DNA from: JADKAV01 sp041393775
Lineage (GTDB): Bacteria > Actinomycetota > Actinomycetes > S36-B12 > UBA10799
NCBI GenBank assembly: GCA_041393775.1
Contig: JAWKJM010000006.1
Span: 186,001-250,000, forward strand
Direction: 5' to 3'
Length of the DNA stretch: 64,000 nucleotides
The notes below the pieces were generated by a model, which saw only the letters and a list, made by a program, of their open reading frames with translations, had not been told where the DNA came from and ran no database searches. Both the position numbers and the translations under genes were made by a program. This document shows, piece after piece, positions 23,726-32,437 of the stretch (position 1 is the first letter of the stretch; every line of letters starts with the position of its first letter).

Positions 23726-26143
23726 TCAGAAGGGCCACACCCAGTCCCGCACCTCGGGCAGGTCCTCCCCCCGCTCGCGGATGTACTGGCGATGGGCCAG
23801 TCGCCGGTCGACCATGTCCTGGCGCAGACCGGCCGCGCGCGAACCCAGGCCCTCGACCCGGTCGATCACGTCGATCACCAGGTGGAACCGGTCGATGTCG
23901 TTGATGACGCACATGTCGAAAGGCGTGGTGGTGGTGCCCTCCTCCTTGTAGCCACGCACGTGCAGGTTCTCGTGGCCGTTGCGCGAATAGGTCAGGCGAT
24001 GGATCAACCAGGGGTACCCGTGGTAGTTGAAGATCACCGGCTTGTCGGTGGTGAAAAGGGCGTCGAACTCGGCGTCACGAAGCCCGTGCGGGTGCTCGGA
24101 ATGCGGAAGCAGGCGCATCAGGTCGACCACATTGACGACCCGCACGCGAAGTTCCGGCACGTGCTCACGCAGGATCGCCGTCGCCGCCAGGATCTCCATC
24201 GTCGGCACGTCCCCCGCGCACGCCAGCACCACATCCGGCTCACCACCTCCGTCCGAACTGGCCCAGTCGAAGATCCCGATGCCGCGCGTGCAGTGCAGCC
24301 GCGCCTGTTCGGCGTCCAGCAGGCTCAGCACCGGCTGCTTGCCTGCGACCACCACGTTCACGTAGTCGCGGCTGTTCAGGCAGTGCTGCATGGTCGACAA
24401 CAGCGTGTTGGTGTCCGGGGGCAGGTAAACACGGATGACATCGGGCTTCTTGTTCACCACATGGTCGATGAAACCCGGATCCTGATGGGAGAAGCCGTTG
24501 TGGTCCTGCCGCCACACGTGCGAGGTCAGCAGGTAGTTCAGGGACGCGATGGGCGCCCGCCAGCCGATGTCACGGGTCGTGTTGAGCCACTTGGCGTGCT
24601 GGTTGAACATCGAGTCGATGATGTGGATGAACGCCTCGTAGCAGGAGAAGAGCCCGTGGCGCCCAGTGAGCAAGTAGCCCTCAAGCCAGCCCTGACAAGT
24701 GTGTTCACTGAGGATCTCCATAACGCGGCCATCGCGACTCAGTTGGGAGTCCCACTCTTCGTCGAGGATCTCTGCTTCCCACGCCTTACCGGTCACATCC
24801 AGCACCGCCGACAACCGGTTCGAGTCAGTCTCGTCGGGGCCGAAGATCCGGAAGTTGCTCGACTGCAGATTCATGGCCATCACATCGCGCAGGAAACCAC
24901 CGAGCACCCTGGTGGGCTCGTGGGTAGTGGTTGCGGGAGCTGTGACATCCACGCAGTAGTCGGTCCAGTCCGGCATCGACAGCCGCTTCAGTAATCGGCC
25001 GCCGTTCGCATGGGGCTGGTCAGACATCCGCTGGTGTCCGCGTGGCGCCATGTCACGCAGATCCTCCTGGGGGCAGCCGTTCTCGTCGAACAACTCTTCG
25101 GGCCGGTAGGACTTCAGCCATTTCTCCAGCAGGCGCGCGTGTTCGCGGTTGTTGTGGGTGTCGTGCAAAGGCACCTGGTGACTGCGCCAGGTCCCCTCGA
25201 CCTGTTTGCCGTCGACCATCTCCGGACCGGTCCAGCCTTTCGGGCTGCGCAAGACGATCATCGGCCACTGGCCGCGTATGGTCTTTCCCTCTTCCCGGGC
25301 CGCGCGCTGGATCTCCGCTATCTCCGACATGGCGGTGTCCAAGGCCGCCGCCATCAGTTGGTGCATCTGGTCGGGATCGGAGCCTTCGACGAAGTGCGGC
25401 TTCCACCCCGAGCCGACCAGCAGCGAGGTGAGTTCCTCGTGCGGGATGCGCGCCAGGACGGTCGGATTGGCGATCTTGTAGCCGTTGAGGTGCAGGATGG
25501 GCAGCACGGCACCGTCCGTGACCGGGTTCAGGAACTTGTTCCCGTGCCACGACGTCGCGAGCGGACCGGTTTCCGCCTCACCGTCGCCGATCACGCACGC
25601 CACGACGAGGTCGGGGTTGTCGAAGGCCGCACCGAAGGCGTGCGACAGTGAATATCCGAGTTCGCCGCCCTCGTGGATCGAGCCGGGGGTCTCGGGAGCC
25701 ACGTGCGACGGGATGCCACCGGGGAACGAGAACTGCTTGAACAGCGCCTGCATCCCGGCCTCGTCCTGCGCGATGTCCGGGTAGTACTGCGAGTAGGTAC
25801 CCTCCAACCAGGCATTGGCGACCATCGCCGGACCGCCATGGCCAGGACCGGCGATGTAGATCATCTCGCTGCCGTCACGGTTGATGATCCGGTTCAAATG
25901 CGCGTAGATGAAGTTCAAGCCCGGTGTGGTTCCCCAGTGACCGAGCAGCCGGGGTTTGATGTCGTCGGGTTGCAGCGGCCGGCGCAGCAGCGGATTGTCC
26001 AACAGGTAGATCTGCCCCACCGACAGGTAGTTGGCTGCCCGGAACCAGCGGTCCAGCGCTTCGACCTCGGCGTCACCGAGGATGCCTGCTGAAACCTTCA
26101 CTTTGCTTGATGACGGATTCGCGCGTTTGGTCTTGGACGCCAT
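23726..26143 (-). CDS. xfp: Xylulose-5-phosphate/fructose-6-phosphate phosphoketolase
   Basis: 805-aa thiamine diphosphate enzyme that cleaves xylulose-5-P or fructose-6-P with phosphate to acetyl-phosphate plus an aldose phosphate. Family landmarks are HWGTTPGLNFIYAHLNR, the ThDP motif IGDGEAETGPLATSWH and the C-terminal NYHGYPWLIHRLTY. Length fits the family (about 790-825). No phosphotransacetylase or acetate kinase gene is adjacent. With fructokinase and G6P dehydrogenase also in the window, a carbon-saving bypass or acetate formation is plausible. It appears to be monocistronic. Confidence 0.96.
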   Translation of the reverse strand: MASKTKRANPSSSKVKVSAGILGDAEVEALDRWFRAANYLSVGQIYLLDNPLLRRPLQPDDIKPRLLGHWGTTPGLNFIYAHLNRIINRDGSEMIYIAGPGHGGPAMVANAWLEGTYSQYYPDIAQDEAGMQALFKQFSFPGGIPSHVAPETPGSIHEGGELGYSLSHAFGAAFDNPDLVVACVIGDGEAETGPLATSWHGNKFLNPVTDGAVLPILHLNGYKIANPTVLARIPHEELTSLLVGSGWKPHFVEGSDPDQMHQLMAAALDTAMSEIAEIQRAAREEGKTIRGQWPMIVLRSPKGWTGPEMVDGKQVEGTWRSHQVPLHDTHNNREHARLLEKWLKSYRPEELFDENGCPQEDLRDMAPRGHQRMSDQPHANGGRLLKRLSMPDWTDYCVDVTAPATTTHEPTRVLGGFLRDVMAMNLQSSNFRIFGPDETDSNRLSAVLDVTGKAWEAEILDEEWDSQLSRDGRVMEILSEHTCQGWLEGYLLTGRHGLFSCYEAFIHIIDSMFNQHAKWLNTTRDIGWRAPIASLNYLLTSHVWRQDHNGFSHQDPGFIDHVVNKKPDVIRVYLPPDTNTLLSTMQHCLNSRDYVNVVVAGKQPVLSLLDAEQARLHCTRGIGIFDWASSDGGGEPDVVLACAGDVPTMEILAATAILREHVPELRVRVVNVVDLMRLLPHSEHPHGLRDAEFDALFTTDKPVIFNYHGYPWLIHRLTYSRNGHENLHVRGYKEEGTTTTPFDMCVINDIDRFHLVIDVIDRVEGLGSRAAGLRQDMVDRRLAHRQYIRERGEDLPEVRDWVWPF

Positions 26144-26379
26144 GCTCCAACACTGGCAAGGTCGCGACCGAATTGCCAGACCATGGATCCTTGGATTGTC
26201 GGCGGTTCGTGCGACCCTGACCGACCCGCGGCCGGCGGGCGGAACCGCCCTGACCCCCCGCCCGGCCGCTCGCGTACTGTGTCCGGGCGGGAACTGGTGG
26301 CATCGAGCAGGCCAGTGATCCCGCTACGCTTCGGGCGCACAGGCTGGGCAGGCCGTCGCAGGTGTGTTCAGATGGATAC

Positions 26380-26667
26380 ATGAGCGACAACGACGACATC
26401 GAGCGCTTGCTGCGCGAGATCGACGCCAGCACGAGTCCCCCGAGTGCCCAGCCACCGGCCCGACGACCCGAATCCAGCCCTGCAAAGGCTGAGAAGACCT
26501 CGAAGGGTGGCGGTACCGGGTTGGCGATCGCAGCGGTCATCGGCGTCGTCGGTCTGGTCCTCGGGACCGTCCTGGGTTTCCTGCCCTACATCAACGGCAT
26601 CTCATTGGGCCTAGGTGGATTCCTCGGTGCCTATATCGCCTGGAGCCTCGGCCGCCGCTTCGGATAG
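26380..26667 (+). CDS. Small two-helix membrane protein
   Basis: 95-aa protein. The polar, Pro/Ser-rich N-terminus (about 45 residues, MSDNDDIERLLREIDAST) is followed by two transmembrane helices separated by a short loop (AAVIGVVGLVLGTVLGFL ... LGGFLGAYIAWSLG). No family is recognised. ATG 26380 is chosen because the conserved-looking acidic start follows it; an in-frame ATG six codons earlier exists. Its 3' end overlaps that of the DUF3159 gene by 57 bp on the opposite strand. Confidence 0.65.
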   Translation: MSDNDDIERLLREIDASTSPPSAQPPARRPESSPAKAEKTSKGGGTGLAIAAVIGVVGLVLGTVLGFLPYINGISLGLGGFLGAYIAWSLGRRFG

Positions 26668-27285
26668 TCGTCGAGCTGCGAACACCGGACGCAGCAACCG
26701 GTAGGTCACGTAGGCGCCGAAGAGGAACAAGGGCCAGCCCATGAGGATCTTGGCGGTACCCAGTGCCCCCACCCAGCCCGCCAGATACAAGGGCACCTGT
26801 ACGAGGATCCGGCCGCCGAACACGAAGACCCACACCCACGTCGCGGCCGCAAAGATTCGCCGCAACTCCACATCCGAGCGCCAGCCGGTCGGATCTCCGG
26901 TGATCACGCCCACTACCACTCCCATCAACGGCCAGCGCACCGCCAGCGAGACGAGGAATGCCGAACCGTAGGCGACGTTGACGATCAAGCCCCATAAGAA
27001 GAAGTCCCGCGCCTGCCCCGTTCGTGAACTCACATACGCGGAGATCGCCACCCCCGCGAAACCGGCCAGCACCTGGGTCAGTGGCTGGCGCCGGAACAGC
27101 CGCCACACCAGGATCAGTCCGCCGGCCGCCAGGGCCGCGACCAAGGCCGGCTGCAGCACTCGGCCGTTGAACAGATACACCAGCACGAAGACGACCGATG
27201 GCAGCCCGGAGTCGAACATTCCCCGCCACCCGCCGATGGCGCGCTCGAGAAGCACCGCCTCGGGGTGCGCCTGCCCGTTACTCAC
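26611..27285 (-). CDS. DUF3159 membrane protein
   Basis: 224-aa polytopic membrane protein of the actinobacterial DUF3159 family. It has about six hydrophobic segments and the family pattern GGWRGMFDSGLPSVVFVLVY near the start and DPTGWRSD in the middle. Its GTG start overlaps the stop of the OB-fold gene by 4 bp (GTGA). In mycobacteria the same gene follows the OB-fold gene and neighbours ceoC. Here about 24 kb separate it from the TrkA pair. Function is unknown. Confidence 0.88.
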   Translation of the reverse strand: MSNGQAHPEAVLLERAIGGWRGMFDSGLPSVVFVLVYLFNGRVLQPALVAALAAGGLILVWRLFRRQPLTQVLAGFAGVAISAYVSSRTGQARDFFLWGLIVNVAYGSAFLVSLAVRWPLMGVVVGVITGDPTGWRSDVELRRIFAAATWVWVFVFGGRILVQVPLYLAGWVGALGTAKILMGWPLFLFGAYVTYRLLRPVFAARRLSEAAAEAPGDIGTEEST

Positions 27286-27611
27286 CCGGCACTCGGGATC
27301 ATCAGCTCGTACTCAGGATTGAAGATCACCTTACGGCCGTTACGGAACGCCACCCGCCCCCGCGCGCTGATCTGACGGCTGGGCACGATGCCGGTCAGCC
27401 GGCGCCTGCCCAACCACACGAGATGGACGATACCGGTCTGGTCAGAAATGTCCGCCTCGAAGGACTCGACCCCGCCGCTGGGATGCAACGTCACGCTGTG
27501 GACCGTGCCGGAGACCTCTACCACCTCACCGACCTCGGCATCGCACATCCGCACATGCGCACATTGCTGCCCGGTACTGGTCCGGGCGCGCCAGGTGCTC
27601 TCCGCAGTCAC
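27282..27611 (-). CDS. OB-fold nucleic acid-binding protein
   Basis: 109-aa protein with one OB-fold: VGEVVEVSGTVHSVTLHP, then ESFEADISDQTGIVHLVWLGRRRLTGIVPSRQISARGRV split over five strands. It resembles the anticodon-binding/RecG-type OB family. It is conserved beside DUF3159 and near dut in actinobacteria. A GTG start at 27611 and a downstream GTGA overlap define it as the first gene of the pair. Binding to single-stranded nucleic acid is inferred from fold only. Confidence 0.85.
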   Translation of the reverse strand: MTAESTWRARTSTGQQCAHVRMCDAEVGEVVEVSGTVHSVTLHPSGGVESFEADISDQTGIVHLVWLGRRRLTGIVPSRQISARGRVAFRNGRKVIFNPEYELMIPSAG

Positions 27612-27656
27612 ACCACCAGCCTAAGCGCGCCGGGCCGAATCGACACAATGGAGGGC

Positions 27657-28358
27657 ATGACCCTCTGCGTGATGCTGCACGGCGCGGGGTCGACTGCACA
27701 GTTCATGCAGCGCACGTTCGGTCAGGCGGCCGGCCGTCGTGGATGGCGTTTCGTCGCACCGGACGTGCGCGGGGCCACGATGGCCGAGATGGTGGGCATC
27801 ATCGAGGAGTGCTCCCCAGGTCCCGGCGATGTGGTCGGCGGGGTCTCGTTGGGCTCACACGCGGCCGCCGCGTTCGCGATCGAGCACGGATGGCGGGGCA
27901 GACTCTCCCTGGTCATGCCGGCCTGGACGGATCGACCCGCCGCGGTCGCCGCACTGACTGCCCACACAGCCGACGCTATCGCCGCCACCTCGGTGTCCGA
28001 GGTCATCGCAGGCATCGAGGAGCATGCACCCGCCGGCGATTGGATCCTGACGGAACTGCGGCAGGCCTGGGGGTCGATGCCGGCAGAGGAACTGACGAAC
28101 GCCCTGCGAGTGGCCGCCGCCCAGCCCGCACCTACTGCCGCACAACTGGCGACGATCCGGGCGACCGCGCGGGTCGTGGGTCTGGACCAGGACCCCACGC
28201 ACCCGTTGGCGGTCGCTGAGCGCTACGCGAAGGCGATTCCGGATGCGACGCTCGTCGTGCTCCCCCGCGACTTGAACGGCGCCGGGCCGTCTCTGCTCGC
28301 CGAAGCACTGTCCGAGGGCGCCGTGGCCCGAGTGTTGGACGGACCGCATCCCTCTTGA
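27657..28358 (+). CDS. Alpha/beta hydrolase-like protein
   Basis: 233-aa protein. It has VMLHGAGST (oxyanion hole His-Gly) at the start and a nucleophile elbow GGVSLGSHAA with Ser. The C-terminal VVLPRDLNGAGPS region is where a catalytic His would be expected, but none is clear. A gene of this type occupies the same position in the mycobacterial dut-sigA block. Start is ambiguous between ATG 27648 and ATG 27657, and a very short leader is likely. Substrate is unknown. Confidence 0.75.
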   Translation: MTLCVMLHGAGSTAQFMQRTFGQAAGRRGWRFVAPDVRGATMAEMVGIIEECSPGPGDVVGGVSLGSHAAAAFAIEHGWRGRLSLVMPAWTDRPAAVAALTAHTADAIAATSVSEVIAGIEEHAPAGDWILTELRQAWGSMPAEELTNALRVAAAQPAPTAAQLATIRATARVVGLDQDPTHPLAVAERYAKAIPDATLVVLPRDLNGAGPSLLAEALSEGAVARVLDGPHPS

Positions 28359-28419
28359 GCTTCTGTGGACGGCCACGAACTTCAGGGCGGCCCTGACTCT
28401 TCGGTCAGGTCACCGGAGG

Positions 28420-29196
28420 TCAACGCGTCTCGGTGATCTCCGGACCACGTTCGAAGGGCTCCATGTCCTCGTAAAGCTCCTCGCCCTCGTCGCCTTCCTC
28501 TTCCTCGACCTCGACCCCCTCCGGCGGGTTCAGACCGACCAGATCGCCCGGCGCCATCGGACGCTCGCCGCGATTGACAATGCATCCGGCCAGAATGTCC
28601 TCGAAGAACTCCCCCATCGCCGGGTTCGTGGCTGCCGTGCCCATGAACATCCCGCGGATGAACCACCGGTTGCCCTCTGCTCCTACGAACCGCGCGGCCT
28701 GCAGGCTCGGGTTGCCCTCGGGGTCCTGTGCCGGCACCTGACCGGCAAGCTCCGGCCCAAAGCGACCCTCCGACCGCGTGATCGTCCCACCTGCCTGCGT
28801 GATCTCGCTCTCGAGTTCGTCCATGACCTCCAGCCAGAAACCGCCTGACCGGGGAGCGGCGACAGCCATGAGTTGCAGAGCCGCGGCCTGCTCGTCAAGG
28901 ACGACCACGGCCAAGGCGAAAGTGTCCGTCTCTTCGTTGTGGCCCTCGAGATGCAGTTGCATGTTGTCCACTATCGGGATCTGCAGCCCCCCGAGGTCCA
29001 CCCTGGCAATGTCGTCGTCGGGCTTGTCCGCGATGTCGAAGGGACCCGAGTCCAGCGTTCCCTTCGCGGCGCTTGGGGCCGCTTCGGAGGTGTCCTGCTG
29101 CGCAGCGCTCTCATCGGCGACGGTCTCGCCGGTGGTCGCTGCTGGCTCGTCGCCGTGGTCGGCCGATCCGCCTCTGCGTCGTTTGAACACTGTCAC
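28420..29196 (-). CDS. DUF3710 protein
   Basis: 258-aa soluble protein of the DUF3710 family, conserved next to dut across actinobacteria. An acidic, Ala-rich N-terminus (residues 1-55) and a very acidic C-terminus (EVEEEEGDEGEELYEDMEP) flank the conserved core. The core has GPFDIADKPDD, LGGLQIPI and FIRGMFMG. It follows dut by 42 bp on the same strand and is probably co-transcribed. Biochemical role is unknown. Confidence 0.9.
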   Translation of the reverse strand: MTVFKRRRGGSADHGDEPAATTGETVADESAAQQDTSEAAPSAAKGTLDSGPFDIADKPDDDIARVDLGGLQIPIVDNMQLHLEGHNEETDTFALAVVVLDEQAAALQLMAVAAPRSGGFWLEVMDELESEITQAGGTITRSEGRFGPELAGQVPAQDPEGNPSLQAARFVGAEGNRWFIRGMFMGTAATNPAMGEFFEDILAGCIVNRGERPMAPGDLVGLNPPEGVEVEEEEGDEGEELYEDMEPFERGPEITETR

Positions 29197-29238
29197 TCCC
29201 TCGCGTTGGTCTGTACCACCGTAACGCGGCCGCCGGAT

Positions 29239-29685
29239 TCACGGCACGCCCCGATGACCACCGGTCGAACCGAATCCACCGGTGTCGCGGGCCGAGCCCG
29301 GCAGCGAGTCCACCTCCACGATCCCCAGCGCCGGCACCTGCTGCACGACCAGTTGCGCGATGCGGTCACCGCGCTCGAATCGGACATCGTGCCCCCGGTC
29401 CAGATTGATCAGGCAGACCTGGATCTCGCCGCGGTACCCGGCGTCGATCGTGCCCGGCCCGTTGACGACCCCGATCCCGTGCTTAACGGCCAGTCCACTG
29501 CGTGGATGCACGAAGGCCGCGTAACCCGCGGGCAGCGCGATGGCGATCCCGGTCGGCAGCAGGGCCCGCTCACCGGGTCGCAGCACGGCCTCGATGCGGG
29601 TGTACAGGTCCAGACCGGCGTCTCCGGGATGAGCGTACGAGGGCAGCGGCAACCCGGGGTCGAGCCGCTGGACCAGCAGGTTCAC
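29239..29685 (-). CDS. dut: dUTP diphosphatase
   Basis: 148-aa trimeric-type dUTPase converting dUTP to dUMP and pyrophosphate. All five motifs are present: DAGLDLY, HPRSGLAVKHG, GTIDAGYRGEI, RGDRIAQLV and the C-terminal P-loop-like RDTGGFGSTG. The GTG start overlaps the stop of the thioesterase gene (GTGA), so the two are coupled. Length is typical. It protects DNA from uracil and supplies dUMP for thymidylate. Confidence 0.96.
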   Translation of the reverse strand: MNLLVQRLDPGLPLPSYAHPGDAGLDLYTRIEAVLRPGERALLPTGIAIALPAGYAAFVHPRSGLAVKHGIGVVNGPGTIDAGYRGEIQVCLINLDRGHDVRFERGDRIAQLVVQQVPALGIVEVDSLPGSARDTGGFGSTGGHRGVP

Positions 29686-30269
29686 GGATTCATCTCGAGG
29701 CCGGATCCGGGTGCGACCCGCTGCGCCGCTGCCGCCTGGACTTCCGCGGGCCGGCCGTTGTCGATGAAGTGCTGGAGGGGGACCTGCAGGAACAGTGCGC
29801 TGGCTGTGACCGCGACCGGCCCGTCCTCGCCGAGCTGACCCACTGCCCGTGTGTACACCTTGCGGCCGTCCTGTCCCACGATCTTGGCGTCGATGTGAAG
29901 CACCGAGCCGACAGGTACCGGACGACGGAAGTCGACCTCCAGCCGGGCGGTCACCGCCGGCACCAACAGCAGCCAGTTGAGAGCGCCCAACGCCTCGTCG
30001 AAGGCCGTCCCCAGGAGACCGCCATGGGCCAATCCCGGCGCACCTTGATGATCGTCGGTCACCTCGAAGACGGCGTGCACACTCGACTCCGCGGCGATGA
30101 CTCGCATGTGCAGCCCCGCCGGGTGCTTGGCTCCGCAGCCGTAGCACCGCTCGTAGTGGCTGGGAATCTCCTGGCCGACCGTCACCGCCTGCGGATGCCG
30201 CTGGGGGACGGTCGCACCCGCAGGGGGGCTGGTCGGACTGTTCGGCCACGTCAAATCATCGACTCCCAC
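29682..30269 (-). CDS. PaaI-family hotdog thioesterase
   Basis: 195-aa hotdog-fold protein with YGCGAKHPAGLHM and the central-helix motif AHGGLLGTAFDEALG. The substrate strands RLEVDFRRPVPVGSVL follow. Relatives hydrolyse acyl-CoA thioesters, but the acyl group here is unknown. The N-terminal 30 residues are Pro-rich and poorly conserved, so a shorter start is possible. It is the first gene of a unit with dut and DUF3710. Confidence 0.85.
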   Translation of the reverse strand: MGVDDLTWPNSPTSPPAGATVPQRHPQAVTVGQEIPSHYERCYGCGAKHPAGLHMRVIAAESSVHAVFEVTDDHQGAPGLAHGGLLGTAFDEALGALNWLLLVPAVTARLEVDFRRPVPVGSVLHIDAKIVGQDGRKVYTRAVGQLGEDGPVAVTASALFLQVPLQHFIDNGRPAEVQAAAAQRVAPGSGLEMNP

Positions 30270-30319
30270 ACCCTGATCCTATGACCGGGGTGTGACGGGC
30301 TCAGCCCGGTCGGTGGACA

Positions 30320-30760
30320 ATGACGACCATGAAGTACCGAGAGGCGATCCGCGCGCCGTGGTGGACCTACGGCGTGGTGGCCGGGCTGCTGGCACTGCTG
30401 TCCTTCACGTTCTCGGCTGTCATCACGGTGCCGTTCGGGATTGTGATGTTCGTCGTTCTGGCCGCGATCGCGGTGCCATTGATCTGGCGCAGGAGACTTC
30501 TGGTGTCGGTGGACGAGGACCGTCTGCGGGTGGGCCGACACGAACTGTCTCTCTCACAAATCGGCGAGGTGACTGCTTTGGACGAGGCTGAAGTCCGGAT
30601 GATCGCCGGACCGCTGGCGGATACCAGAGCCCGGCTCATCTTGCGCAATCTTGCCTGCCGCACCGGCGTCAAGATCGAGTTGACCGCTGGTGAAACGCCG
30701 TACTGGCTGGTGAGTTCCCGACACCCCGACGAGTTGGCACGCGCTCTGTCGCACGCCTAG
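30320..30760 (+). CDS. DUF3093 membrane protein
   Basis: 146-aa protein. The N-terminal APWWTY motif and two hydrophobic segments (residues 18-55) are followed by a soluble domain with LLVSVDEDRLRVG and TPYWLVSSRHPDELA, the DUF3093 pattern. It is a constant neighbour of dut, divergent from it, in mycobacteria and streptomycetes. Function is unknown. ATG 30320 is taken; a second ATG three codons later is also possible. Confidence 0.9.
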   Translation: MTTMKYREAIRAPWWTYGVVAGLLALLSFTFSAVITVPFGIVMFVVLAAIAVPLIWRRRLLVSVDEDRLRVGRHELSLSQIGEVTALDEAEVRMIAGPLADTRARLILRNLACRTGVKIELTAGETPYWLVSSRHPDELARALSHA

Positions 30761-30900
30761 TCTGACGGTCTCATCGCCCGCCGGGTCCGATACCGGTCGC
30801 CGGACTCCGGCGGCGGGACAGCCCGGACACCGGTGAGCCGATCCGGGCCATTCGGGCGTGGGCGACGCGGTAGGCTCGCAGCACGACAACTGGAGGTTGA

Positions 30901-31149
30901 GTGAACCCGCGAGTAGTGACACCCCTGGTCTCCGCCGGCGCCGCTTGGGCGACCAAGAAGTCGATGAACAGCATCTATGCCAAACGGCATGAGGGCACCG
31001 TGCCGTCCCGTGACGACACCCAGGTGCCGTTCCGACAGGTGCTGCTCTGGACCTTGACCACCGCGATCGTGGTGGCACTGGTGGATGTTGCGATCCAGCA
31101 GGCGATAGCCCGCTGGTCGCAGTCCGAACAGCAGGAACTGACCGCTTGA
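30901..31149 (+). CDS. DUF4235 small membrane protein
   Basis: 82-aa protein from a GTG start that follows TGGAGGTTGA. It has the DUF4235 pattern (AGAAWATKK, YAKRHEG, then LLWTLTTAIVVALVDVAIQQ as the single transmembrane helix). Its stop lies 4 bp from the stop of the convergent DUF4193 gene. The family is common in actinobacteria and uncharacterised. Confidence 0.82.
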   Translation: MNPRVVTPLVSAGAAWATKKSMNSIYAKRHEGTVPSRDDTQVPFRQVLLWTLTTAIVVALVDVAIQQAIARWSQSEQQELTA

Positions 31150-31153
31150 GGCT

Positions 31154-31450
31154 CTAGCCGGCACACTCCGTGCAGATGTACACGCCGTTCTTCTCACTGG
31201 CCAACTGGCTGCGGTGGTGGACCAAGAAGCATGACGAGCATGTGAACTCGTCCTCCTGCTTGGGCACGACCTGTACCGTCAGTGCGACGTTGGACAAGTC
31301 GGCGCCGGGCAGTTCGAGGCTTTCCGCAATCTCGGTCTCGTCCTCGTCAACACCGCCCGTTGCGGTCTTGACACGGCCCTGCAGCTCCTCGAGGGAGTCC
31401 TCCGACATCTCTTCATCGGTCTTGCGAGGCGCGTCGTAATCGGTTGCCAT
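31154..31450 (-). CDS. DUF4193 zinc-ribbon protein
   Basis: 98-aa acidic protein of the DUF4193 family. An N-terminal disordered region with MATDYDAPRK is followed by a C-terminal zinc ribbon (CSSC ... CTEC). It is conserved at this position between dut and the inositol monophosphatase gene in actinobacteria. It may bind nucleic acid or RNA polymerase, but that is not established. The ATG at 31450 begins the family-typical MATDYD. Confidence 0.92.
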   Translation of the reverse strand: MATDYDAPRKTDEEMSEDSLEELQGRVKTATGGVDEDETEIAESLELPGADLSNVALTVQVVPKQEDEFTCSSCFLVHHRSQLASEKNGVYICTECAG

Positions 31451-31805
31451 GCCCTCTCCTGCTCATATCCGGCGATGTCTATCCCAACACCCGGGGAGGC
31501 GGTTTCATGCCCGCGGTGGGGTTCGAGCCGCGATACTGCCACATCGGTGCCTGCAATCCAACCCCGGGGTCGCGAAATCACCCGCTTGGGGACGTTTCAT
31601 GGCTGTACACACCAACGATCGGAGCGGGCTGTGGCCGTCCGTGACCACGACCTGTGGGTGTCGAAACGGTCGCCGCCACTGCGACACGCCGTATGTGGAC
31701 CCATTCGCTCGGCGTGTTGTCCCAGCGGGTCGACGTCGGCGCGCCCCCCCGGTGGATCCGCACGCGCGATTGCGCACCGTGATGTCCGTGCGCTGAGATA
31801 GGGGT
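31451..31805. other. 355-bp gene-free interval
   Basis: This lies between divergent DUF4193 and gamma carbonic anhydrase genes. Several short open frames exist, but none has a convincing ribosome site, family resemblance or codon pattern. Mycobacteria have a LytR_C-domain gene (cei) near this position; nothing like it is visible here. Promoters for both neighbours must lie within. Confidence 0.5.
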
Positions 31806-32324
31806 ATGCCCATGTACGCCCTTGGCGAACTCACACCGTCCATCGACCCCACCGCGTTCGTCCACCCCGACGCGGTGATCATCGGGAACGTCATTGTGGG
31901 CCCCGAATCGTCAATCTGGCCGACGGCTGTGCTGCGAGGCGACCACGGCGTCATCCGGGTCGGCGCCCGGACCTCGATCCAGGACGGGACGATCGTTCAC
32001 TGCACCAGCACGCTCGACACCGTCATCGGCGATCGATGTGTCATTGGTCACAACGTCCACCTCGAGGGGTGCACCATCGAGGACGACTGCCTCATCGGCT
32101 CGGGTTCGGTGGTTCTGCACAGGGTGATCATCCGGCGTCATTCACTGGTGGGGGCGGCCGCGATGATCACCAACGGTACCGAGGTGCCGTCCGGATCCAT
32201 GGCCCTCGGCGTGCCGGCGAAGATCAAGCCCGACGTGATCAAGCCGGGCGCCTTCGACGATTCGGTGGCCGTCTACGCACACAACGCAAAGTGGTACAAC
32301 CAGGACCTGCGCCGGCTCGACTGA
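31806..32324 (+). CDS. Gamma-class carbonic anhydrase family protein
   Basis: 172-aa left-handed beta-helix protein with hexapeptide repeats. The three histidines expected for metal binding in gamma carbonic anhydrases are present (IVHCTS and IGHNVHLEG). It is probably a homotrimer that binds Zn or Fe. Many members of this family lack measurable CO2 hydration, so activity is uncertain. It is a single gene facing the ferritin-like/VIT1 gene. Confidence 0.88.
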   Translation: MPMYALGELTPSIDPTAFVHPDAVIIGNVIVGPESSIWPTAVLRGDHGVIRVGARTSIQDGTIVHCTSTLDTVIGDRCVIGHNVHLEGCTIEDDCLIGSGSVVLHRVIIRRHSLVGAAAMITNGTEVPSGSMALGVPAKIKPDVIKPGAFDDSVAVYAHNAKWYNQDLRRLD

Positions 32325-32437
32325 AGGCCCACATCGGGGCCCTCACCCTCAGGTGTTGCGGAGCTGCCGGGACACGCCGGCGCGGCCGCGTCGACTTCGT
32401 GACAGCGGCGGGGCTCGACACGATCTGGCGGTCGCCG

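Noticed and set aside
31510..31545. A tRNA-like T-arm sequence (GGGGTTCGAGCC)
   Set aside because: The flanking bases do not form an acceptor stem, D-arm or anticodon arm, and the T-stem itself does not pair fully.
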